64,000 nucleotides of DNA from Bog-950 sp044228435 (GTDB lineage: Bacteria; Bacteroidota; Bacteroidia; Chitinophagales; LD1): the NCBI GenBank assembly GCA_044228435.1, contig JBGAUW010000003.1, positions 186,001-250,000 of the forward strand. The letters are read 5' to 3'. Of the stretch, positions 1 through 7,862 are shown piece by piece (the first letter of the stretch is position 1; every line of letters starts with the position of its first letter). Both the position numbers and the translations under genes were made by a program. Below the pieces are notes generated by a model. That model saw only the letters and a program-made list of their open reading frames with translations, had not been told where the DNA came from and searched no databases.

Positions 1-1088
1 TTCCCTAAAAACAATACCAGCACAAATACTACTATTAAAGCTCCTTCCAGTAAATTCCGCGACACCGTGCTTATGGAGTTATTTACCATTTTAGTGCGGT
101 CTAAAAACGGGTCTATCATAATCCCCTCGGGCAGCGTTTTTTGAATTTTGCTTATCCGCTCTTTAATATTCTTTATCACCTCATTACTGTTGGCGCCCTT
201 TAGCATCATTACCACAGCACCGGCAACTTCGCCACCGCCATTGTAGGTCATAGCGCCATATCGTGTGGCATTACCAAAGCGCACATCGGCTACATTGCCT
301 ATTAGGAGCGGGGCGCCTCCGGTTACATTTTTAATTACCACGCTTTTAATATCCTCAAACGAACCCACCAATCCCTCGCTCCGGATAAACAAAACAGTAG
401 GGCCTTTTTCTATGTAAGCGCCACCGGTATTCTGGTTATTATTTTCAAGGGCTGTAAAAACATCGTTAATGGTTACGTTGTACGATTTTAACTTGCCCGG
501 GTCTATAGCAATTTCGTATTGCTTTAAAAGCCCGCCAAAACTGGCCACATCGGCTACCCCTTTTACGCCCAGTAGTTGGCGGCGCACCATCCAATCCTGA
601 ATGGTTCGCAAATCCATAGCGGTATATTTATGCTCGTATCCTTTTTTGGGCCGCAGGCTATACTGGTAAATTTCGCCAAGACCGGTAGTAACCGGTGCCA
701 ATGTAGGTATACCAAAGCCTTTGGGTATTTGCTCCTGCGCCAGTTTAAGTCGCTCGGTTACCTGCTGGCGGGCCCAGTATATATCCACGTTATCATCAAA
801 CACTATAGTTACTACCGATAGGCCAAAGCGCGAAAAGCTTCGCATCTGTTTCAATCCTGGTATATTACTGTTAACCTGCTCTATAGGAAAAGTAATCAGG
901 CGCTCCACATCTGGCGCACCCAACGAAGAAGCCACAGTTATTACCTGCACCTGGTTATCGGTAATATCGGGCACAGCATCTATTGGCAGTCTGGTAACCT
1001 GGTAGCTACCGTATAAAATAAGGGCTATAATAAACAGGCCCACTATTAATTTATTATTTACCGAAAAGGCAATTATTCTGTTAAGCAT
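1..1088 (-). CDS. CzcA/CusA-family heavy-metal RND efflux permease (3' part outside window)
   Basis: Inner-membrane proton-driven RND transporter, most likely exporting divalent or monovalent metal ions through a tripartite complex. Only the first 362 residues are inside the window and the frame is still open at base 1. The start is the ATG at 1086-1088, reading MLNRIIAFSVNNKLIVG. Visible family marks are TM1 (about residues 10-30), the early motif LPIDAVPDITDNQVQV (about 36-51), which is typical of CzcA/CusA rather than AcrB-type pumps, then APDVERLITFPIE and a porter domain up to TM2 near the window edge. The full family length is about 1040 residues, or about 1450 when fused to a TolC domain as in many Bacteroidota. 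The small secreted protein at 1198-1590 lies just upstream in the same direction and probably belongs to the same operon. Metal specificity cannot be read from this part. Confidence 0.93.
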   Translation of the reverse strand, partial: MLNRIIAFSVNNKLIVGLFIIALILYGSYQVTRLPIDAVPDITDNQVQVITVASSLGAPDVERLITFPIEQVNSNIPGLKQMRSFSRFGLSVVTIVFDDNVDIYWARQQVTERLKLAQEQIPKGFGIPTLAPVTTGLGEIYQYSLRPKKGYEHKYTAMDLRTIQDWMVRRQLLGVKGVADVASFGGLLKQYEIAIDPGKLKSYNVTINDVFTALENNNQNTGGAYIEKGPTVLFIRSEGLVGSFEDIKSVVIKNVTGGAPLLIGNVADVRFGNATRYGAMTYNGGGEVAGAVVMMLKGANSNEVIKNIKERISKIQKTLPEGIMIDPFLDRTKMVNNSISTVSRNLLEGALIVVFVLVLFLG

Positions 1089-1197
1089 AGTTTTGCTTTA
1101 CTTATTACATTAAAAAGTTACGAGAGCGATAATGCCGCTATATGCCCACGCACAATACTGCGCTACACATAAAGCCATTACCATGTAAAAAATAAAA

Positions 1198-1590
1198 CTA
1201 AGCCTTGGGTGGTTGCCAGATGTTGCAAAGGCTTAAAGAAAGAACAAAACCATCGTTTAATACCGGGGTTTTGTGCACTACCGAAACAAAAGTAGAGAAT
1301 GAAAAATCGGGGATAGAAATAGGTATTAACGCAATAGCACCTTGTGGCAACGATATAGCTTCGGTTTTAAATGGCAGCTGCATATCGTGCTCATAGTCTG
1401 CATCAACCACAGTGGGCGATAAGTAGTGCATAACCAAAAAGGCAGTAAGGGTTATTTGCTTATTCTCCGCTCTGTGCTCTAAAAAGTGCGTAACCAGTTT
1501 AGGTAGCTTAAGCAATTGATAGCCGCCAAAGTTAGGCGCCAGCGAAACCGCTAACAGATAAAACGATAAAATAATGGTTGTTGCTTTCAC
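1198..1590 (-). CDS. Small secreted protein upstream of the metal efflux pump, function unknown
   Basis: A 130-residue protein that I do not recognise. It begins MKATTIILSFYLLAVSLAP, which looks like a signal peptide or N-terminal anchor. It then has an H-containing segment (HFLEHRAENKQI, residues about 35-46; MHYLSPTVVDADYEHD about 54-69) and ends in a beta-rich C-terminal part with alternating hydrophobics. It lies 109 bases upstream of the CzcA-type pump gene on the same strand. Small exported proteins of this size are often the first gene of Bacteroidota cation-efflux operons, so a periplasmic metal-related role is a reasonable inference from context and scattered His/Asp residues, but no metal motif is certain. 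The reading frame is intact. An open frame on the opposite strand over the same bases is a shadow. Confidence 0.6.
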   Translation of the reverse strand: MKATTIILSFYLLAVSLAPNFGGYQLLKLPKLVTHFLEHRAENKQITLTAFLVMHYLSPTVVDADYEHDMQLPFKTEAISLPQGAIALIPISIPDFSFSTFVSVVHKTPVLNDGFVLSLSLCNIWQPPKA

Positions 1591-1673
1591 CGCTTGCTTT
1601 ATAATAAATACAAAAATATCAATTAGAGCTGATTTTAGGCTATGAGGTATATCATTGCTTAAAACCCATTGCC

Positions 1674-2081
1674 CTAAGTAGGCATAATTTTTAGTATTTC
1701 ACTCAGTTGATCTTTATTCAAAAACTTGTTCTTATAGCCCTTTACCTCCGGGGTATTTTTAGCCCTTTCGGCGTCGTCGGGGTTAACCGAAGAGGTAAGC
1801 ACAATAAGTACTATTTTGCTTTTTATCTCCTCGCTAAACTGGTTGTATTTTTCTAAAAAATTCCAACCGTTCATTTTAGGCATGTTTAAATCCAAAAAAA
1901 TGATTTCGGGCAAGGCATGCTTACCATCAATGCATTGTTTCAAATAGTCCAGCGCCTCTACCCCGTTACAGGCTTTATCTACTGTTTGCGCAAAACCTGC
2001 TTTTTTAATCAGCTTCTCTTGAAAAAAGTTGGCGTCCTCGTCATCATCTACCAACAAAACCCTGTTTACCTGCTTATTCAT
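1674..2081 (-). CDS. Receiver-only response regulator (CheY/Rcp1-like)
   Basis: A 135-residue single-domain receiver protein, cytoplasmic, that accepts a phosphoryl group from a histidine kinase. The acidic pocket is VDDDED (residues 11-16), the phospho-acceptor is Asp64 in IFLDLNMPKMNGW, and the switch residue is Thr96 in VLTSS. The usual Lys-Pro is replaced by Lys119-Phe in YKNKFLNK, which is common in the Rcp1-like branch paired with phytochrome or PAS kinases. There is no output domain, so it must signal through protein contacts or a phosphorelay. The start is 3 bases after the stop of the kinase gene at 2085-3845, so the two are almost certainly co-transcribed and translationally coupled partners. 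Confidence 0.93.
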   Translation of the reverse strand: MNKQVNRVLLVDDDEDANFFQEKLIKKAGFAQTVDKACNGVEALDYLKQCIDGKHALPEIIFLDLNMPKMNGWNFLEKYNQFSEEIKSKIVLIVLTSSVNPDDAERAKNTPEVKGYKNKFLNKDQLSEILKIMPT

Positions 2082-2084
2082 AAT

Positions 2085-3845
2085 TTAATTAGTGGCAATA
2101 GTAAAACAAAAAGAACTCCCCTCACCCAATTGCGAATCTACCCAAATTGTTCCATGATGCAACTCTACAATCTTTTTGCAATAAGCCAGACCAATACCAC
2201 TGCCTGCATATTCGCTCCGGTTATTTAACCGCTGAAACAAGTCAAATATCTTTTCATGATCTTGTTTGGCTATTCCAATCCCATTATCGGTAAACTTAAA
2301 ATGCCATACCCCCCCTTTCTTCTCTGCCGATACGTGAATATGAGGAACTGTTTCTGGTTTTTTAAATTTAATTGCATTGGTAAGCAAATTTTGAAAAAGT
2401 TGCTTTAGCTCCAAAGGGTATGCTTTTAGCACCGGCAACTCATCTATTGTAATAACGGCCTGGTTATGGGTAATAAGCGAATTAAGGTCGGCCAGGGTAT
2501 TGTTCATTATCTCCTTCGTGTCTACCAATTGCAACTCTTTTACTTTGCTTAAGCGGCTGTAATCCAGCAGACCCTGCATTAATACATCCATGCGGCCGGC
2601 GGCCATAGTAATTCGCCTTAAATAGTCTGCCGCCTCGTCATCTAACTTACTTTCATATTCTTCACCAAACAGCTCGGCATAATTTTTAATGGTAAGCAGT
2701 GGCTCGCGCAAATCGTGCGAGGCTATATAGGCAAACTGCTCCATCTCTTTACTCTTTGCCTGTAGTATCGCATACTTTTTAGCTGTCTCTTCTGCCTTCT
2801 TGCTCTCTGTAATATCCTGCACCGTTCCACGCAACATGCGCGTTTTTCCATCTTCGCTCATATAGGTTTCGCCCATGCCCAGCAAATGCTTTATGCTGCC
2901 ATCTTTACAAATAACGCGATGCTCGTAAATTACCCCCCGCCCGGTTTGGCGCCCAATATCAATGGCCTCATCCATGGCAGCAAGGTCATCCGGGTGAATT
3001 TTGGTGCGGCACAATTCAAACAGCTTTTCGGGCGGGGTATCTTCCATTTCAAAAATATGGTATTGCTCCTGGCTCCATTTCAGTTCGTTCGTATCTAAAT
3101 TAAAATCCCAACTACCTACCTTAGCCAGCTTTTGCGCATCGTTAAGGCTACGTTCGCTGCGCTTAATTTGCCATTCGGCCCTGCGGTGCTCTTCAATGTA
3201 CTTATCGTTGCTCATAAGTAAAAAGCCATAGGTTACCATCACTGCGGCAATGTACGAGGTTAAAAAGGTAATGCTTTGAATTAAGCCAACACCCAATACA
3301 TTTATGTTTATAGCATTTTCGGGCATTAAAAAATAGAGCACGCGGCCTACCAAAATTACAGAGGGTATAAAAAACATAATAGCTGTAAGCCTGTAACTGG
3401 CCGGGCCTTTACCCGATGGGGTTACAAGAATATAACCGCAGGCAAAAAGCAAAGAAGCAGAGGCTGCCGACATAACCATTACCCGGGCAAAAGTGCTGGG
3501 CATAATCCATAAAAAATAGGCCAACAGCGCCGTGGTTATTGCTACCACTAAATGCGCAAAATAAGGATTGACCTTCCGTTGGGTAAAATCGGCCAATATG
3601 TTAAAGTACTGTGCCAGCGAAAAAAGCAATACCGCCTGGGCTAAAACTATAGTTATCACAGACGGGGCAAAATCGCGTAGCGAGTATAGAATCCAACCTA
3701 TGCCGTGTAAAAGTGAAGCACCGGCCCAACGGCGTATAGCATTCATTTGTGTTAGATACGAACGCGACACTATAAACAACCCGGCGCTCATAAGCAAGGT
3801 GCCGGCTATATTTACTACAATTATCGTTCGGGGGTCCAGGTACAT
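2085..3845 (-). CDS. Membrane PAS-domain sensor histidine kinase
   Basis: A 586-residue sensor kinase. About seven hydrophobic segments fill residues 5-210, an integral-membrane sensing module without a large periplasmic domain. A PAS domain of the PAS_3 type follows at about 235-350 (KVGSWDFNLDTNELKWS to LRGTVQDITESKKA). The HisKA dimerisation domain has the phospho-acceptor His in ASHDLREPLLTIKNYAEL (about 372). The HATPase_c domain shows the N box LFQNLLTNAIKFKKP, G1 DNGIGI, the F box DLFQRLNN and G2 GSGIGLAYCKKIV. All catalytic motifs are present. Its output is presumably the receiver protein encoded 3 bases downstream. The signal sensed is unknown. The metal exporter gene lies further downstream on the same strand, so metal-responsive control is possible, but nothing in the sequence proves it. 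Confidence 0.95.
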   Translation of the reverse strand: MYLDPRTIIVVNIAGTLLMSAGLFIVSRSYLTQMNAIRRWAGASLLHGIGWILYSLRDFAPSVITIVLAQAVLLFSLAQYFNILADFTQRKVNPYFAHLVVAITTALLAYFLWIMPSTFARVMVMSAASASLLFACGYILVTPSGKGPASYRLTAIMFFIPSVILVGRVLYFLMPENAININVLGVGLIQSITFLTSYIAAVMVTYGFLLMSNDKYIEEHRRAEWQIKRSERSLNDAQKLAKVGSWDFNLDTNELKWSQEQYHIFEMEDTPPEKLFELCRTKIHPDDLAAMDEAIDIGRQTGRGVIYEHRVICKDGSIKHLLGMGETYMSEDGKTRMLRGTVQDITESKKAEETAKKYAILQAKSKEMEQFAYIASHDLREPLLTIKNYAELFGEEYESKLDDEAADYLRRITMAAGRMDVLMQGLLDYSRLSKVKELQLVDTKEIMNNTLADLNSLITHNQAVITIDELPVLKAYPLELKQLFQNLLTNAIKFKKPETVPHIHVSAEKKGGVWHFKFTDNGIGIAKQDHEKIFDLFQRLNNRSEYAGSGIGLAYCKKIVELHHGTIWVDSQLGEGSSFCFTIATN

Positions 3846-3978
3846 TTAGAAAAGCCTCTTTACACTAAGTTCAACAAATTTACACAACATTCAATCCACA
3901 TGGCAAGCTTTACCATGCTAAAAAACAAGTAGTAATATGTTAAATTAAAATAGTTGCCTGTAAGTAAAAAGGCAGGGC

Positions 3979-6813
3979 CTAGCTCTTTTTCTTTTTAAAG
4001 CTTTTAAGGGTGTAAGTAACAGTAAGTAACACATAGCGCTTAAGCACCTGGTTTTTTGAATCTTCTACATAGGTTTCGGTAACCGTACGCGTTATACCGC
4101 TGTTTTGATTTAGTATATCATTTACACTAAAACGCACATCCAGCGATTCGTCTTTCAAAAACTTATAACCAAAGGCCGCATTCCATAAAAATATATTTTG
4201 GTTAAAGCCATTGGCTATACCCGCGTAAAGTGTGTTTTGTACGCTGGTGTTAAACACAAACCCTTTCCAAAACTGCCAGTTAAATTTAGCGTTGGCGTTA
4301 TGGGTATAGTAGTTATTATTTGCCGCTGTTTGCAATGTATTTTTTACAATACTGTAATTGCCATTGTAGCCGATAGTAAAATCTATTTTATCGTTTATGT
4401 TGCTGCTTAATACTAACCCGCCATTTACGCCATAAGTATTGCTTAAATTAAGCACATTATTAATTAAGCCAGGGGTGCGCAGATAGCTAAGCCCTGCGTT
4501 AAAATTAATGTTACTCTTTAAAGGCTTAACAGGCATGCCATAGGTAAAAAAGCTATTTACACTTAGGTTGCCGTTAATATTTACAGGCCGCGTTAACTGT
4601 GAACCTGCGCGCAGTATAACCAAATCATTCAGCATCGTATCCTGCCTGGCAATAAGGGTAGAGTTGGCAACCGAGTTCTGCGTGTAGTTAGCCGATGCAA
4701 AAGCAAAAAAGGTTTGCCCTTTTTTTGTATTGGTATATCCGTATCGTACCATCATAAAATGGCTATACGATTGTTTTAAATCAGGATTGCCGGCCGTAAG
4801 CAAAAGTGGATTAGTGTTATCTATAACATTTTGCAACTGTTGCACCGACGGCGGGTTGGTGCTGGTGCGGTACATAATGCGGATGTTACTGTTGTTTTTA
4901 AACTTGTAGTTAAACATAGCATTGGGCAACAGGTTGTAGAAAGACCGGTTAGTGCTGGCCACTACCGGAAACTCCGCATCGCCGGTTAGTAAAGCATATT
5001 GACCAGCAATGCCTACCATAAAACTAAACTGCTTACCCTTAACGCGATAGTTGGCGCTTGCCTTTTGGGTCATGTAATCGTTATCGTATTTATTACTTAG
5101 CGTGGTATCCAACCACGAATAACTTTGAGTGGCGCTATCGCGGTTAAAGGTTTCCTTATCCGCCATGTTCCATGTATAGCTGGGCTCGTAACTTAATTGC
5201 ACCATACCCGATTTGCCTGCCGGCTCGGTATAAGTTAAGTTGCCGTTTACTTTGTAACTGGTATTGGCGGTAGTTCCTTGCTGGTCCAGCAAAGAAGAAT
5301 CGCTTACCGATTGATACGAGTTTAAAGCATATTGGGTGGTATTGCCAAACTTGTTATTAATAGTAGTTCCTACGTTAACCGAAATAGTACGATACTGCTT
5401 TTTGAATTTGTGCTGATATAATAAATCGCCGCTGGCATTGTAGCCCTTGTTTTTGGCGGTGTAGTCACTTTGTGTTCGGCCCAGCAAAATACCCTCGGCA
5501 GAAATAGTCTGCCCGTCTATCAGATTCGTTTGTGAGTTATCCTGGTAATTAAACTTAGGTGTAAAAATTAAAGTATTCATCGAATCAATTACATACTCCA
5601 ACCGCAGGCTTGCCCGATGGTTCATATTATTGCTGGTAGTAGCATTTACTTCTTTATAGGTAGTAGAGCTATCGCCGGTGCTGAAATATTTACGGTTTAG
5701 TTCGGTACGGCTGGTGTTGTTAGCAAGGTTGAAAAAATAGCTACCGGTTATTTTCAGGTTCTGTTTTTTGCCTAATAAATCACTGTAATTAAGCCCGGCA
5801 GAGTGAGTAGTAGAAATACCCCCGGTTTGCCCCACCAAAAAATTATTACTGCCCTGGTTAAACCCGCCACTACCACCACCACGTTGCCCGCCTCCTCGTT
5901 GCCCGCCTCCAAAATTACCACCAGGTCGTTGCCCGCCGCCATTTCCGCCCGTAAGGCCCAATAAATCCTGCGAAGAGAAATTTTGTTGGTTGATATTATT
6001 GCTCATACCAATAAATGAAAGCCTTCGGTTGCCGTTAAACCAGTTTACACTGGCACCTGCAGTATACCTCGAATCATTAAGATAACCATACCCGGCATAG
6101 AACTTACCAAATACGCCATTGTTCATACCGGTTTTGGTAAGTATGTTCATACTCTTTTGCGAGTTGCCATCATCAAAACCGGTAAACGATGCCTGGTCGC
6201 CCATCCGGTCAAACACTTGCACCCGGTCTACCACTTCAGCCGGCAGGTTTTTTAAGGCTAAAGAAGCATCGTCTCCAAAATATTCCTTGCCATCAATTAG
6301 TACTTTCTGCACGGTTTCGCCCTGGGCTTTAATAGTTCCATTCTCATTGGTTATGCCCGGCATTTTTGTAACCAAATCTTCCACCGTAGCATCTTTAGCG
6401 GTTTTGTAGCCTCTCGCGTTGTACTCACTTGTGTCTGCCTTTTGCTCTACCCGGGTTTGGTTCTCTACAATATTTACGTTCTTAAGTGTTTTTGCATCTT
6501 TGGCCAATGCAATTTCGCCCAACAACACATCGGCATTATTCATGTTTATGGCTTGCACCAGTTGCTTGTAGCCTATGTAATTTATTTGGAGGCTGTAAAT
6601 ACCATTAGCCACATTGGCAAACTGAAACCGGCCACTATCATCGGCGGCCGTGCCCTGCCAAAGGCTGCTATCAGCTAAAGGGATAAGTTTGACAGTTGCG
6701 CCCGCCATAGGCAGGTGGTCATCGGCATCGGTAAGGGTGCCTTCAATTTTATGTTGGGCAAATGCAAACTGGGCTAATAGCAACGATAAAATTAAAGGAA
6801 AGGCAGTTTTCAT
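3979..6813 (-). CDS. TonB-dependent receptor-like outer membrane beta-barrel protein
   Basis: A 944-residue outer-membrane protein. The signal peptide MKTAFPLILSLLLAQFAFAQ is followed by a CarboxypepD_reg-like domain (about 22-105: IEGTLTDADDHLPMAGATV), then a plug-like region (about 125-225: LVTKMPGITNENGTI; VQKVLIDGKEYFGDD), then a large outer_beta-barrel domain to the C-terminus. This order matches the Bacteroidota family often annotated as outer membrane beta-barrel or TonB-dependent receptor. A Gly/Gln/Arg-rich stretch at about residues 290-325 (GGGQRGGGQRGGGSGGF) sits in what should be an extracellular loop. Such loops recur in this family. The protein ends in Lys-rich residues rather than the usual terminal Phe. 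The substrate is unknown and there is no SusD partner next to it, so glycan import by a SusCD pair is unlikely. It is transcribed away from the GDPD gene at 6971. Confidence 0.9.
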   Translation of the reverse strand: MKTAFPLILSLLLAQFAFAQHKIEGTLTDADDHLPMAGATVKLIPLADSSLWQGTAADDSGRFQFANVANGIYSLQINYIGYKQLVQAINMNNADVLLGEIALAKDAKTLKNVNIVENQTRVEQKADTSEYNARGYKTAKDATVEDLVTKMPGITNENGTIKAQGETVQKVLIDGKEYFGDDASLALKNLPAEVVDRVQVFDRMGDQASFTGFDDGNSQKSMNILTKTGMNNGVFGKFYAGYGYLNDSRYTAGASVNWFNGNRRLSFIGMSNNINQQNFSSQDLLGLTGGNGGGQRPGGNFGGGQRGGGQRGGGSGGFNQGSNNFLVGQTGGISTTHSAGLNYSDLLGKKQNLKITGSYFFNLANNTSRTELNRKYFSTGDSSTTYKEVNATTSNNMNHRASLRLEYVIDSMNTLIFTPKFNYQDNSQTNLIDGQTISAEGILLGRTQSDYTAKNKGYNASGDLLYQHKFKKQYRTISVNVGTTINNKFGNTTQYALNSYQSVSDSSLLDQQGTTANTSYKVNGNLTYTEPAGKSGMVQLSYEPSYTWNMADKETFNRDSATQSYSWLDTTLSNKYDNDYMTQKASANYRVKGKQFSFMVGIAGQYALLTGDAEFPVVASTNRSFYNLLPNAMFNYKFKNNSNIRIMYRTSTNPPSVQQLQNVIDNTNPLLLTAGNPDLKQSYSHFMMVRYGYTNTKKGQTFFAFASANYTQNSVANSTLIARQDTMLNDLVILRAGSQLTRPVNINGNLSVNSFFTYGMPVKPLKSNINFNAGLSYLRTPGLINNVLNLSNTYGVNGGLVLSSNINDKIDFTIGYNGNYSIVKNTLQTAANNNYYTHNANAKFNWQFWKGFVFNTSVQNTLYAGIANGFNQNIFLWNAAFGYKFLKDESLDVRFSVNDILNQNSGITRTVTETYVEDSKNQVLKRYVLLTVTYTLKSFKKKKS

Positions 6814-6970
6814 ATTTTACACTTGACAATACATTAGCCCGTTGGTTTAATCAACAGCACTGGGCGAACATAAAGCATTACCTGCGTACAGAGGGGATTG
6901 ATTATTTTGCCCCCGATTTTTTTACAATTGTTGTGAAACTTACATGTTTTTGTTTAAAACCGTTAGCCCC

Positions 6971-7852
6971 ATGCGCACTACCCTACTTTGCTTTTTATTG
7001 CTACAAATTATAACCCCTATAGCACTTATGGCCCAAACTGCTTTTGACATTGAAGGGCACCGTGGTTGCCGCGGCCTGTACCCCGAAAACACCATACCTG
7101 CTTTTATCGAGGCCCTTAACCTGGGTGTAAACACGTTGGAGATGGATGTAGTGGTAAGTAAGGATGGACAGCTGGTGGTTAGCCACGACCCTTACATTAA
7201 CTGCGACATTTGCCTTTACTGCGAAAACATGCGGGGCAAAAAAGAAGCGAATATTTATAAGCTCAATTACGAAGACATTAAAAAGATTGATTGCGGCAGC
7301 AAGGTAAATCCTAAGTTTCCTGAGCAGAAAAAAATGTTTGCCGTAAAGCCCCTTTTAACCGATGTAATTGATGAGGTAGAGAAATACATAAAGGCAAACA
7401 ACTTACCACCGGTGCAGTATAATATCGAAACTAAATCAACCCCTGCCGGCGATGATGTAGAACACCCAAAGCCGGATGTGTTTGCCAAAATGCTTTACGA
7501 TGTGCTAAAGCAAAAAGGGATTCTTAACCGCAGCATTATCCAATCGTTCGACCCACGCACTTTGCAGGTAATACACAAAACAGATACCGGTGTAAGGCTT
7601 GCACTTTTAGTGTTAGATGCCGATGGCCTTAAAAAGAACCTAAAAACCCTGGGCTTTACACCGGCTATTTACAGCCCCAATTTTATACTGGTCAACAAAA
7701 AGTTGGTGCAGCAGTGCCACAAAGCCAAAATGCAAATCATTCCATGGACGATTAACGAGGAAGATAAAATGCTAAAGCTACAATCATTAGGTGTAGACGG
7801 ATTAATAACCGATTACCCGGATAGGGCTATTAAGGTGCTGAGAAAGAAGTAA
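6971..7852 (+). CDS. Secreted glycerophosphodiester phosphodiesterase
   Basis: A 293-residue periplasmic or exported enzyme that hydrolyses glycerophosphodiesters to glycerol-3-phosphate and an alcohol. I place the start at 6971 (MRTTLLCFLLLQIITPIALM), because that gives a clean signal peptide ending in AQ. An upstream in-frame ATG at 6944 would put nine extra residues before it. The GDPD barrel shows EGHRGCRGLYPENT, with the HRG general-acid/base pair and the EN pair, followed by LEMDVVVSKDGQLVVSHDP, which carries the metal-binding E-x-D and the second catalytic His. Near the C-terminus are IPWTINEEDKM and GVDGLITDYPDRA, both typical of the family. The length is normal for single-domain bacterial GDPDs. 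It converges on the GH3 gene with only 10 bases between them. It probably serves phosphate or glycerol scavenging from lipid head groups. Confidence 0.95.
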   Translation: MRTTLLCFLLLQIITPIALMAQTAFDIEGHRGCRGLYPENTIPAFIEALNLGVNTLEMDVVVSKDGQLVVSHDPYINCDICLYCENMRGKKEANIYKLNYEDIKKIDCGSKVNPKFPEQKKMFAVKPLLTDVIDEVEKYIKANNLPPVQYNIETKSTPAGDDVEHPKPDVFAKMLYDVLKQKGILNRSIIQSFDPRTLQVIHKTDTGVRLALLVLDADGLKKNLKTLGFTPAIYSPNFILVNKKLVQQCHKAKMQIIPWTINEEDKMLKLQSLGVDGLITDYPDRAIKVLRKK

Positions 7853-7862
7853 GTTGCCGAAC

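Noticed and set aside
3979..6813. SusC of a polysaccharide utilisation locus with the GH3 enzyme
   Set aside because: No SusD gene and no other glycan genes are adjacent. The barrel type is outer_beta-barrel rather than SusC, and the GH3 gene is separated by GDPD on the other strand.
6814..6970. Promoters in the 157-base divergent gap between the barrel receptor and GDPD
   Set aside because: Only partial matches to TAnnTTTG with acceptable TTG spacing were found, too weak to list.
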